A DNA stretch of 64,000 bases from UBA6144 sp964399165 (lineage in GTDB: Bacteria; Bdellovibrionota; Bacteriovoracia; Bacteriovoracales; Bacteriovoracaceae): assembly GCA_964399165.1 (NCBI GenBank), contig CAYNPO010000006.1, positions 111,078 through 175,077 of the forward strand, written 5' to 3'. Shown here piece by piece: positions 48,295 through 56,059 of this stretch (its first letter is position 1; each line of letters starts with the position of its first letter). Made by a program: the position numbers and the translations under genes. The notes beneath the pieces are model-generated. The model did not search any database. It was not told where the DNA came from and saw only the letters and a list, made by a program, of their open reading frames with translations.

Positions 48295-49424
48295 TGTATC
48301 TCACCAAGACCGCCGAGCTGGCGCTGGTGCGCGAGAGCGGCTGCGCGGAAGTGCTCATCGCTCCCGCACGCTTCTCGCGCCGGGGGACCCTGGAGTGGGA
48401 CGAGGCCCGCGCCCTGGCCGAGACCGCCCGCGCGGAGGGCCTTGAACCTTTACTCGAATGGGACGCGCTCATGACCGAGCGCCAATTCCTCTCGTTGACC
48501 GCCGACCTGCGCGCCCTAGTGGATTTCCCGTTCCGCCAAGTACGCGTGCGCGACGCCGGCGCCGCCTGGTGGCTTTTACATGAGCTGCCCGCCGTGGGCA
48601 TCCAGCTCCTGCTGGAGGCGGGACACCACAACCTGCGGTCCCTGGAGACCTGGGTGGAGCGCCTGGGCCCCCGCCTCACGCGGCTGGCCCTCTCCCCGGA
48701 AATCCCAGTAAAAACCCTCGGCCACTGGCGCGGGCGGTTGGGCGTGCCGCTGGAAGTGCTGGGCCTGGGCCCCCTGTTGCTTTTCCATTCTCCGCGGGCA
48801 CTCCTTTCGGCCCTGCGGCCCGGGGAAGAGGCCGAAGAGTGGGAAGCGGAGGGCGCCAGCGAGGAGTCGCCCCACAAAGGCTTCCTGTTGCGCGAGAACG
48901 CCCATGGGACGCTGATGTTCCACCCCAAGGACCTGTGCCTTTTGGAGCGTTGGGATGATCTCCACAGTGCGGGGGTGGATGTGGTGCGGATGGACCATCG
49001 GGACCAGGAAGGCGTCATGCCTGTGCTGGCCGCGTTCCTGCGCTCACGCTCCGCTGAAACCCTCCAGGCCCTGCGGAACGCTTGGGCGCGCGAGTGGATG
49101 CGCGGTTACTTCGACGTCAACAAGTCCGACGTGCTTTTCCCGAAGCTCAAGAACCCCCACCTGCGCCACCGGGACGGACGCCACGTGGGTGAGGTCCTCC
49201 AAGGCAAGCGTGACGGTTGGCTGGCGGTGAAAGTGGGCGGCGCCGGCATCAGCCGTGGCGAAGAACTCGTGGCGGTAGGCCCCGAAGGGGAGGAGCGCCC
49301 TTACCTCGCCGCTTGGCTCAAGGACGCGGGCTTCGCCCCCCGGGAGCGCCTGGAGGCGGGGGAAGTGGGCTTCTTGCCGTGGCTGGGCGGGTGTCCCGCC
49401 AAGACGGTGCTCCTGCGCGGCTAG
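48282..49424 (+). CDS. U32-like protein lacking the cluster cysteines
   Basis: 380 aa. The fold of U32 proteins is recognisable from LIAPARFSRRG at the start, a middle GLGPLLLFHSPRALLSAL where true members have HGALCMSYSGHC, then HPKDLCLLERWDDLHSAGVDVVRMDHRD matching the SSKDL...KVEGR segment of its neighbour. Only three cysteines remain, none arranged as in the cluster. It overlaps the TrhP-like gene by 13 bp. Likely a structural or substrate-binding partner, like one half of the UbiU-UbiV pair but without a cluster. Its stop shares CTAG with the next convergent gene. Confidence 0.68.
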   Translation: MRPLMYLTKTAELALVRESGCAEVLIAPARFSRRGTLEWDEARALAETARAEGLEPLLEWDALMTERQFLSLTADLRALVDFPFRQVRVRDAGAAWWLLHELPAVGIQLLLEAGHHNLRSLETWVERLGPRLTRLALSPEIPVKTLGHWRGRLGVPLEVLGLGPLLLFHSPRALLSALRPGEEAEEWEAEGASEESPHKGFLLRENAHGTLMFHPKDLCLLERWDDLHSAGVDVVRMDHRDQEGVMPVLAAFLRSRSAETLQALRNAWAREWMRGYFDVNKSDVLFPKLKNPHLRHRDGRHVGEVLQGKRDGWLAVKVGGAGISRGEELVAVGPEGEERPYLAAWLKDAGFAPRERLEAGEVGFLPWLGGCPAKTVLLRG

Positions 49425-49768
49425 ACCCGAACGCGGGCGTTGGCCTTGCGCAGGCGTTCGGTGAGCGTTTTCACCAGTCCCTGGAACCAGGTGGGCTGGG
49501 AGTGGAAGGTCTTCTCGAAGACTTCCCGGGGAATCTCCACCAGCTCGCACTCGGTGACTGCTTTCACGGTGGCGGAGCGGGGCTCACCGTCCAAGAAACT
49601 CATTTCGCCTACCAGCTCGCCGGTGGAGATGTGTCCCAGCACCACGTCCTCGTTGGTGCGTCGTTTGGTCACCACCAATTGGCCCGACTGCAGCCAGTAC
49701 ATGGTGTTGCTGGTTTCGCCTTCGCGCAGGAGGACTTCGTCTTTCTCGAGAGTTTTCTTGGTGGCCAT
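49421..49768 (-). CDS. Single-domain cyclic-nucleotide-binding protein, second copy
   Basis: 115 aa. A cNMP-binding domain only: LREGETSNTMYWLQSGQLVV, then GELVGEMSFLDGEPRSATVKAV with the GE-x-x-F-x-x-x-PRSA cassette intact, and a helical end (LVKTLTERLRKANARV). Clearly a relative of the protein at 45473, though shorter in its tail. The two copies flank the SGNH-like and U32 genes. No output domain is present, so it must act through a partner. Confidence 0.88.
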   Translation of the reverse strand: MATKKTLEKDEVLLREGETSNTMYWLQSGQLVVTKRRTNEDVVLGHISTGELVGEMSFLDGEPRSATVKAVTECELVEIPREVFEKTFHSQPTWFQGLVKTLTERLRKANARVRV

Positions 49769-49788
49769 GGGGTTATCTTCTCACAGAA

Positions 49789-50838
49789 TCAGCGGCCGAA
49801 AAGCCAGTTGAAGAGTCCCGTGATCCCGCGCCACATGTCCGACAGGATTCCTCCGCCGATGCGGACGGTGGCGCTGCCCACCTCTCGGGCCAAACGCATG
49901 GCCGGCTGGAACGGCCGCAACTGCCCCCGTTGGATCTCCTGGCATTCTCCCAATCCGCCATGGTTGCCTTGGCGGGAACCGTTCCCCAGGCGCCAGCGGC
50001 GGGATTGTCCCCGCTGTTCGCGGATTTTTTCCGCCACCTGCTGGGCGTAGTATTCCGGGATGGGACGGTTGTTGAGCTGGCGCATGATGCTGTTGTGGTA
50101 GGGGCGATAGATGTGGCGGGCGGTGCGGCCCATGAGAGGGAGGTTGCTGCAGTTGCCGCCAAGGAAGAGACCTTCTTCGTCCTGGGGGCCCGGGGGGCTG
50201 CCCAGCGTGTCGCCGGTGACGATGGGGCGGTCCTCGGGAATAGTGTTGAACCAGGGGATGTCGCCCCCGTGCGCGCTGCGGGCGGCGGCGTCGGTGTAGG
50301 AGGTGGGTGGGCCGAGGATGGCGCGGTTAGGTGCGTTCCCCACCACTGAGCACAGGCGGCGGGCGTCGGCCCGGTCGTAGTTGTATTCGTCACACAGGCC
50401 ATAGGCGTGCAGCAATTCGTGGGTCGCCACCTGCTGAACCAGCCCTGGGGCGATGCCGTTGGTGTTGACCACGGGGATGTTTCCTCCGCTGCCCATCTGT
50501 CCCTGGCCTCCGGCGGTAAAAACCATGGCTTGCTGAGCACCTTCTCTGCGCTTCATGCGGGTGAGGTAGCCGTTGTCGCAACTAATGCCGCGGGCGCCGT
50601 CGGTGGAGGCGCGGTTGCGGCAGTCCATGCGGGTTTCGTCCAGCTCCACCACGTTGATGTCCAGATCGTTGACGTCCTTCATCTCCCGGAAGGGGCTTTG
50701 CCCCTCAAGCGTAGCGATGTAGGCCACGGCCTGGGCGTAGGAGGCTGAGTCGGCGAATAGCACCAGCTTGTAGGGTTCGCGCTCAGCGAAGACGCTGCCG
50801 GAGGCGATCAGCGCGCCCAAAACGATGGTGGCCTTCAT
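49789..50838 (-). CDS. Secreted M64-like zinc metalloprotease
   Basis: 349 aa. Signal peptide MKATIVLGALIASGSVFA. The active site reads ATHELLHAYGLCDEY with His140, Glu141 and His144, matching the H-E-x-x-H-x-x-G-L-x-D-E-Y form of IgA-peptidase (M64) enzymes. The pre-site domain (residues 20-110) resembles the M64 N-terminal fold. Several Cys pairs suit a periplasmic or secreted enzyme. The C-terminus ends in a short hydrophobic helix (GILSDMWRGITGLFNWLFG). It is coupled to the small exported protein upstream by ATGA, which may be its partner or chaperone. Confidence 0.78.
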   Translation of the reverse strand: MKATIVLGALIASGSVFAEREPYKLVLFADSASYAQAVAYIATLEGQSPFREMKDVNDLDINVVELDETRMDCRNRASTDGARGISCDNGYLTRMKRREGAQQAMVFTAGGQGQMGSGGNIPVVNTNGIAPGLVQQVATHELLHAYGLCDEYNYDRADARRLCSVVGNAPNRAILGPPTSYTDAAARSAHGGDIPWFNTIPEDRPIVTGDTLGSPPGPQDEEGLFLGGNCSNLPLMGRTARHIYRPYHNSIMRQLNNRPIPEYYAQQVAEKIREQRGQSRRWRLGNGSRQGNHGGLGECQEIQRGQLRPFQPAMRLAREVGSATVRIGGGILSDMWRGITGLFNWLFGR

Positions 50839-51233
50839 AGGTTGCCTTCGCCCAGGAGTTTGCCGGTGGCGATCTCGGTGATACGCACGCGCCCGCCCGC
50901 GGCCCAGCTGGGGATCCAGGCTTCAATGCTGATTTTCTCTGGCACGATCACGGAGGGGGTGAGGGTGCCGTCGGGACGGGCCGTCTCCGTAATCACGGCC
51001 AAGTCGGCGCGCACGCCCCGCACGAAGCTGCGCGCGTTCTTCGTGACTTCCACCCGCACGTTGGCAGTGGAGTCGGACTCCCCGTCGCAGTCTTGGCGGC
51101 GGGGGGAGTTGTAATCGGAGGAAAGGATCTTGGCGCTGGCCCGGTCCACTTCCCAGAAAGCCTCCAGGTGTTCTTCGCAGGCGGGGAGGAGGGGGCTAAA
51201 CGATAGGGCGGCAATGAGGAAGGCTTGCTTCAT
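50835..51233 (-). CDS. Small exported (lipo)protein coupled to the M64 protease
   Basis: 132 aa. Signal peptide MKQAFLIAALSFSPLLPAC, possibly a lipobox ending LPAC, then EEHLEAFW. The mature domain is beta-rich with VRVEVTKNARSFVRGVRADLAV and WAAGGRVRITEIATGKLLG. The overlap with the protease start argues for a joint role, for example as an inhibitor or maturation factor; that is inference. TATGCT lies 6 nt before the ATG without a ribosome-binding site. Confidence 0.7.
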   Translation of the reverse strand: MKQAFLIAALSFSPLLPACEEHLEAFWEVDRASAKILSSDYNSPRRQDCDGESDSTANVRVEVTKNARSFVRGVRADLAVITETARPDGTLTPSVIVPEKISIEAWIPSWAAGGRVRITEIATGKLLGEGNL

Positions 51234-51239
51234 GGCAAA

Positions 51240-51245
51240 AGCATA
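51240..51245 (-). promoter_or_regulatory. Weak -10-like TATGCT 6 nt before the exported-protein ATG
   Basis: On the minus strand TATGCT is followed by TTTGCC and the ATG at 51233. No -35 is evident. It matches the spacing seen at other genes of the window. Confidence 0.3.
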
Positions 51246-51264
51246 CCGCAGGCGGGGAATTTCC

Positions 51265-52410
51265 TCACGGAACGGGCGGATTTTGCCTCTGGAAGAGCCG
51301 TGCTTCCACGGCCAATCCCCCATTGGAGAAGGCATAGGCGCTGGCCGGGGGCAAACCTGGGATTTTGAAGGGGGGCCAGTCCCGCGGCACCACCAGCAAG
51401 CACCTCTGGGAACGGTAAGTTCCGATGGCAGCGCTCAGTTTTTGCGCAAATGGGGGGATCCCCCCCGCCAGAGCGAGGCGCTCACCGTAGGGAGGGTTGC
51501 TCACCACCCACACTTCGCCGGGTGCCGGTGGATAGTAAGGCCTGTCCAGCAAGTCGTGGACGTGGAACTCCATGGAAAGCCCAGGAGGCACGCGCAACTT
51601 CCCCAGGAGTTCGCCGTCACGGTCAAGGCCCCAGGCCTTGCGCACGGGCAGGGCAGGTAAGGCCGCCAGTGGTTTCCACGGAGCCACGCCCTTGTCCAGC
51701 GGTGAGGTGGTGTAGGCGAAAGCGCGCTCGGAGGGTAAATGGAACGTGAGGGCCTCCCACAGGAAGGTGCCCGAGCCGCACATGGGGTCCACCAAGTCCA
51801 CCGGTGTTCCGTCGTGATTTTTGAAAAGCTCCCAAAGACATGCCGCCGCGTGGGTCTCGCGCATGGGAGCTTCGCCCTTCACATAGTTCATGCCGCGTTT
51901 GTAGAGAGGCTCACCCGCGAGGTCCAATGACAGGGTCCATGCGTCGTCCTCACCGCGCACGAGCAGCAGGTCCGGCGCCAGGTTTTCCTTTTCCCAGCGG
52001 TTGGGAAAAGGTTGGCGGCGCGAAGCCTCGGCCAGGGCGTCCCGCAGCGTCTCCTCAACCCTACCGGTGTGCATGAGACGGCACTGGTGGGCGGTGATCC
52101 GCAGTTCGGGGCGCGGGTGCTTGAGCCACTGGTTCCAGGGGAGGGCAGCCAGTTTCTGGAAGAGCTTGGGGAAGTCCCGGGCGGTGACGGTTTCCAAGCG
52201 CACCACCACGCGGGTGGGGATTTTCAGTGCATGGGCCAAGCCGCGCCCGCGCTCCCAGGGGAGTTCCACTTCGAAGCCGCCAGGGACGCCCTCCGGCGTG
52301 GCGTCGCCCACGCCTAGGAGAGCGCGTTTGGCGTGGAACTCTTCCAGCGCCGAAGCCTCGTGGCCCGGGGAGACCACGCAAAAAAACCGCCAAACCTGGG
52401 ATGCGCGCAT
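51265..52410 (-). CDS. RlmL/RlmKL-type THUMP methyltransferase
   Basis: 381 aa. An N-terminal THUMP domain is followed by a RlmL-type Rossmann domain: VDLVDPMCGSGTFLWEA as the SAM site and VVSNPPYGERL as the NPPY catalytic motif for exocyclic-amine methylation. E. coli RlmKL makes m2G2445 (and m7G2069 with its second domain); here only the RlmL-like half is present. Divergent from the CBM9-like gene with 24 bp between start codons. Confidence 0.88.
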   Translation of the reverse strand: MRASQVWRFFCVVSPGHEASALEEFHAKRALLGVGDATPEGVPGGFEVELPWERGRGLAHALKIPTRVVVRLETVTARDFPKLFQKLAALPWNQWLKHPRPELRITAHQCRLMHTGRVEETLRDALAEASRRQPFPNRWEKENLAPDLLLVRGEDDAWTLSLDLAGEPLYKRGMNYVKGEAPMRETHAAACLWELFKNHDGTPVDLVDPMCGSGTFLWEALTFHLPSERAFAYTTSPLDKGVAPWKPLAALPALPVRKAWGLDRDGELLGKLRVPPGLSMEFHVHDLLDRPYYPPAPGEVWVVSNPPYGERLALAGGIPPFAQKLSAAIGTYRSQRCLLVVPRDWPPFKIPGLPPASAYAFSNGGLAVEARLFQRQNPPVP

Positions 52411-52423
52411 GTGGGCCGCAGGC

Positions 52424-52429
52424 TATCAT
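52424..52429 (+). promoter_or_regulatory. TATCAT -10-like element 5 nt before the CBM9-like ATG
   Basis: TATCAT ends 5 nt before the ATG at 52435 in a 24-bp divergent gap. No ribosome-binding site or good -35 is seen. Confidence 0.35.
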
Positions 52430-52434
52430 GGGGC

Positions 52435-52965
52435 ATGGCTCTTGTCCTGCGACCCCACCACTCCTGCGCCGATTCGCCCTTCCGGGTCAGCGGTGAGGTT
52501 TCCCTCACGGGAAGGCGCTTGCGCTGGCACGCCTGGGTGGAGGGACCCTCGGCCCACTGGCACGCCCAGCCTTCCCATGGGCAAGACCCCCGTAAGAATT
52601 GGGAGTTGTGGAACCACGATGTGGTGGAGGCCTTCCTGCAGCTGCGCGGCCCCAGGGGCGCGGCTTCACCCTACCTGGAGCTCCAGCTTTCGCCGCTCAA
52701 CCAACCGCTGGCCCTGGTCATCCTCAAACCACGCATCGCTTGCTACACGCCCATGGCGCTCGAACTCCTGCACCATGTGCAGGTGGAAGGCCCGGTGTGG
52801 ACTTCCACCGTCGAGGTGGAGCTTCCTCGTGAACTCGGCGAGGGCGCGCTCCACGGTGGTCTCTTCGCCTGCCTGGGTGGCGAGCCTCGCTCCTTTTTTT
52901 CTCTCAACCCTAACCCTGAGGAGCGGCCGGATTTCCACCGGCCCGAGCTCTTCCTCCCGCTATGA
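52435..52965 (+). CDS. CBM9-like (DOMON-type) domain protein
   Basis: 176 aa, no signal peptide. The core WELWNHDVVEAFLQLRG and SPYLELQLSPLNQPLALVI matches the CBM9-like/DOMON beta-sandwich family, usually binding sugars or haem. Being cytoplasmic and the first gene of the mevalonate operon, a carbohydrate-binding role is doubtful. Its stop overlaps the start of the RsmI-like gene (ATGAG). It could bind a phosphorylated sugar or lipid precursor; that is speculation. Confidence 0.68.
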   Translation: MALVLRPHHSCADSPFRVSGEVSLTGRRLRWHAWVEGPSAHWHAQPSHGQDPRKNWELWNHDVVEAFLQLRGPRGAASPYLELQLSPLNQPLALVILKPRIACYTPMALELLHHVQVEGPVWTSTVEVELPRELGEGALHGGLFACLGGEPRSFFSLNPNPEERPDFHRPELFLPL

Positions 52966-53678
52966 GTGGCACGCTGATATTGGTACCCACCCCGCTGCAG
53001 GAAGAACTTCCGTTGGAGCCGGTTGCCCTGGAGCGCCTTCGCGCGGCCTCCGCCGATCCCGCCACGCTCTTGTTGGTGGAGGAACTCAAAGTGGCGCGCC
53101 AGCGCTGGCTGCGTTGGGGCCTGCCCCGGGAAAGCATCGAGCGCTTCGTGGCCTTCAACGAGCATACTGCCGCCGAGCAGACGCCCATAGTTTTGCAGGC
53201 GCTTAAGGCCGGGAGTTCCGCTGTTCTCATGAGCGACGGCGGCCTGCCCGCCTTCTGCGATCCTGGGGAAGGACTGGTGGACGCCTGCCACCGCCAAGGC
53301 CTGCCCGTGACCAGCACGCCATTTCCCAACTCGGTGGCCCTGGCGCTGGCCCTCTCGGGTTTCAGCCACAGAAGTTTCGTCTTCGCCGGGTTTCTCCCGC
53401 AGAAGGATCCCGAACGCAGTCTTGCCCTGGCGGCCGTGGTGAAGGAAACCCGTACGCAGATCCTCATGGACACCCCCTACCGCCGCCAGCGCCTGCTCGA
53501 GGAACTGGCCCAGGCCCTGCCCTCCGACCAGAAAGGCCGCCAGGTACTGCTTGCCTTGGAGCTGAACGGTCCGAAAGAACGTCTTTTGCGCGGCACGTTA
53601 TCAGTGGTCTTGAGCAAGACGTCCGAGCTGGAAAAGCAGGAGTTCGTCCTGGTCCTTCAGGGGCCCTCCCGCGCCTAA
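52962..53678 (+). CDS. RsmI-like SAM methyltransferase (tetrapyrrole-methylase fold)
   Basis: 238 aa, shorter than E. coli RsmI (286). The fold is shown by LILVPTPL at the N-terminus, FNEHTAAEQTPIVL, VLMSDGGLPAFCDPG, PFPNSVALALALSG and FAGFLPQKDPER, all RsmI-like. RsmI makes 2'-O-methyl-C1402 in 16S rRNA, and the same role is likely. It lies between a CBM9-like gene and the mevalonate genes; a 45-bp gap follows before the isomerase gene. Confidence 0.83.
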   Translation: MSGTLILVPTPLQEELPLEPVALERLRAASADPATLLLVEELKVARQRWLRWGLPRESIERFVAFNEHTAAEQTPIVLQALKAGSSAVLMSDGGLPAFCDPGEGLVDACHRQGLPVTSTPFPNSVALALALSGFSHRSFVFAGFLPQKDPERSLALAAVVKETRTQILMDTPYRRQRLLEELAQALPSDQKGRQVLLALELNGPKERLLRGTLSVVLSKTSELEKQEFVLVLQGPSRA

Positions 53679-53723
53679 TTCTTCCATGACAGACAGCGGC
53701 TACCTTGGTACAAGCCCAGGTCT

Positions 53724-54755
53724 ATGACCAGCGCCCACTCCCCGGAAAATGGAGAGTTAACTTTGCGGAAGCAGGACCATTTAACCATGGCCCAGGCATC
53801 GCAAACTGCCCCGGACGCGCGGGATCAACGTTTCTACTATGAACCCATGCTTGCCGCCCACCCGCGGGGGGAGTCGCCGCGCTTGCGATTTGCGGACGCA
53901 GAGTTTTCTTTTCCCTTGTGGATTTCCAGCATGACCGGTGGCACGCGCCTCGCGCGCACCATCAATGCCAACATGGCCCGGGCCTGCGCCGAGTTCGGCC
54001 TCGGCATGGGGTTGGGCTCCTGCCGGCCGCTCTTGGAAGACCCCGCTGCCTTGGCCGATTTCGACGTGCGCGACCTCATGCCGGGACGCCCGCTCTACGC
54101 CAACCTTGGCGTGGCCCAAGTGGAAGAGTTGTTGGGCCAGGGTCAGTTGGGACGCGTCCACAAGTTGGTGGAGGCCTTGCGGGCCGATGGCCTGGTCATC
54201 CACGTGAACCCGCTCCAAGAGTGGTACCAGCCCGGTGGCGACGTGTTCCGCGCCTCGCCTTTGGAAACCGTCACGCGCTTCTTGGAAGAGGCGCCCTATC
54301 CCGTCATGGTGAAAGAAGTGGGCCACGGCATGGGTCCCGCCTCGTTGCGCGCGCTCATGGCGTTGCCCCTGGCCGCCATTGAGTTCGCCGCTTTCGGCGG
54401 CACCAATTTCTCGGTGCTGGAGTCCCGTCGTTCAGGCGGGGACAAGCCGCGGGATTTGGCACTGGTGGGCCACACCGCTCAGGAAATGGCGGGTTTCGTG
54501 CGGGAAATCCTCGCTTCCGGCGCGCCAGTCCGCTGCCGCTCCTTCATCGTCTCCGGTGGCGTCGCCGACGCCCTCCAGGGCCTGCACCTCCTGCAGCAGC
54601 TGCCCGCAGGGAACCTCTTCGGCATGGCCCAGGGGGTCCTCCGCCACGCCCAGGGAGACTACGCCGAGCTGCGCGCCTGGCTCACTCACCAATCCGACAT
54701 GTACGCCATGGCCGCCGGCTTCCTGCGCGCCAAACCCAAAGGGGGGGAAGGATGA
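53724..54755 (+). CDS. fni: Isopentenyl-diphosphate delta-isomerase, type 2
   Basis: 343 aa, standard length. FMN/NADPH-dependent isomerase that interconverts isopentenyl and dimethylallyl diphosphate. Motifs are typical: RKQDHL near the N-terminus, FPLWISSMTGGT, LGMGLGSCRPLLED, IHVNPLQEWYQPGGD, VKEVGHGM and FAAFGGTNFSVLE. It heads the mevalonate genes proper; the stop overlaps the start of the reductase gene (ATGA). The ATG follows CCCAGG at 3 nt spacing. Confidence 0.95.
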   Translation: MTSAHSPENGELTLRKQDHLTMAQASQTAPDARDQRFYYEPMLAAHPRGESPRLRFADAEFSFPLWISSMTGGTRLARTINANMARACAEFGLGMGLGSCRPLLEDPAALADFDVRDLMPGRPLYANLGVAQVEELLGQGQLGRVHKLVEALRADGLVIHVNPLQEWYQPGGDVFRASPLETVTRFLEEAPYPVMVKEVGHGMGPASLRALMALPLAAIEFAAFGGTNFSVLESRRSGGDKPRDLALVGHTAQEMAGFVREILASGAPVRCRSFIVSGGVADALQGLHLLQQLPAGNLFGMAQGVLRHAQGDYAELRAWLTHQSDMYAMAAGFLRAKPKGGEG

Positions 54756-56059
54756 AGACCGTCAGCGGTTTCTCCAAGATGTCCAAACAGGAAAAGATCG
54801 CGTGGCTCGCAACCCAATGCACAGGCGAAACCGCCGAGCAAGTGCGCGAGCTGGCCCGCTTCTGGAACGCTGACGAGGGGACCCAGCGCCGCTTTGACGA
54901 GTTCGCCGAGAACACCCTCACCAACCACTACCTGCCTTTCGGCGTGGCCCCGAATTTTGTCATCAACGGCAAGCTCTTCCACGTGCCGATGGTGATCGAG
55001 GAGAGCTCCGTGGTCGCCGCGGCCTCCCTGGCCGCGAAATACTGGTCCACCCGCGGCGGGTTCCACGCCAAGGTGGTGGGCACCCGCAAGACGGGCCAAG
55101 TGCATTTCCTGTGGCAAGGCGACAAGGCCCGGCTCGTTCGCTTCTTCGACGGTCTGCGGCCCCACCTGGTGGAAGGCGTTTCTGCCCTTACCGCTAACAT
55201 GGAAAAGCGCGGCGGAGGCCTGGTTTCCATGGAGCTAGTGGACCGAACCGCCGAGTTGGAAAATTACTGGCAGATCCGCCTGGGCTTTGAGACCTGCGAC
55301 GCCATGGGCGCCAACTTCATCAACACGGTGTTGGAAGAGACCGCGCGCCTTTTCCGTGAAGCTATCATGGTGTCGGATCTCCCCGAAGGTGAGCGCCGGG
55401 CCGAAATCATCATGTCCATTCTCTCCAACTACACTCCCGACTGCGCCGTGGAGGCGTGGGTGGAGTGCCCCGTGGAGGAGCTGGGGCGCTTTGCGGGGGA
55501 TATGGAGGCCCGCGTGTTCGCGGAGCGCTTCAACGCCGCCGTGAACATCGCCCGGGTGGACGTCTCCCGCGCCGTGACCCATAACAAGGGCGTCATGAAC
55601 GGCGTGGACGCCGTGGTGCTCGCCACCGGCAACGACTTCCGCGCGGTGGAAGCCTGCGTGCACGCCTGGGCGGCCCGCGAGGGCTCCTACCGCTCGCTCT
55701 CCGAGTGCTCCATCCGGGACGATAAATTCCGCTTCTCAGTGCGCCTCCCCTTGGCCCTGGGCACCGTGGGTGGCCTCACCGCCCTTCATCCCCTGGCCCG
55801 CGCCTCCCTGGGGATACTCGGCAATCCCTCTGCGCCCGAACTCATGCAGGTCGCTGCCTGCGTGGGGCTGGCGCAGAACTTCGCGGCCGTGCGCTCCCTG
55901 GTCACCACCGGCATCCAGAAAGGCCACATGAAACTGCACTTGTTGAACATCCTGTCGCAGCTGGGCGCCAGTGAGACCCAGAAAGAGGCCGCCAAGGCCT
56001 ACTTCGCCGACAAAGTGGTTTCCTTCAGCGGCGTGCGGGAGTACATGGCCCGTGCGTGA
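54752..56059 (+). CDS. mvaA: Hydroxymethylglutaryl-CoA reductase, degradative (class II) type
   Basis: 435 aa, close to the class II length (428 in Pseudomonas mevalonii). It reduces HMG-CoA to mevalonate. The catalytic Glu is in PMVIEESSVVAAAS, Lys in HNKGVMNGVDAVVLATGNDFRA (with the Asp), and His in KGHMKLHLLNI. Class II enzymes are common in bacteria using mevalonate. No HMG-CoA synthase gene is in the window, so that step is encoded elsewhere. Overlaps both neighbours. Confidence 0.95.
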   Translation: MKTVSGFSKMSKQEKIAWLATQCTGETAEQVRELARFWNADEGTQRRFDEFAENTLTNHYLPFGVAPNFVINGKLFHVPMVIEESSVVAAASLAAKYWSTRGGFHAKVVGTRKTGQVHFLWQGDKARLVRFFDGLRPHLVEGVSALTANMEKRGGGLVSMELVDRTAELENYWQIRLGFETCDAMGANFINTVLEETARLFREAIMVSDLPEGERRAEIIMSILSNYTPDCAVEAWVECPVEELGRFAGDMEARVFAERFNAAVNIARVDVSRAVTHNKGVMNGVDAVVLATGNDFRAVEACVHAWAAREGSYRSLSECSIRDDKFRFSVRLPLALGTVGGLTALHPLARASLGILGNPSAPELMQVAACVGLAQNFAAVRSLVTTGIQKGHMKLHLLNILSQLGASETQKEAAKAYFADKVVSFSGVREYMARA

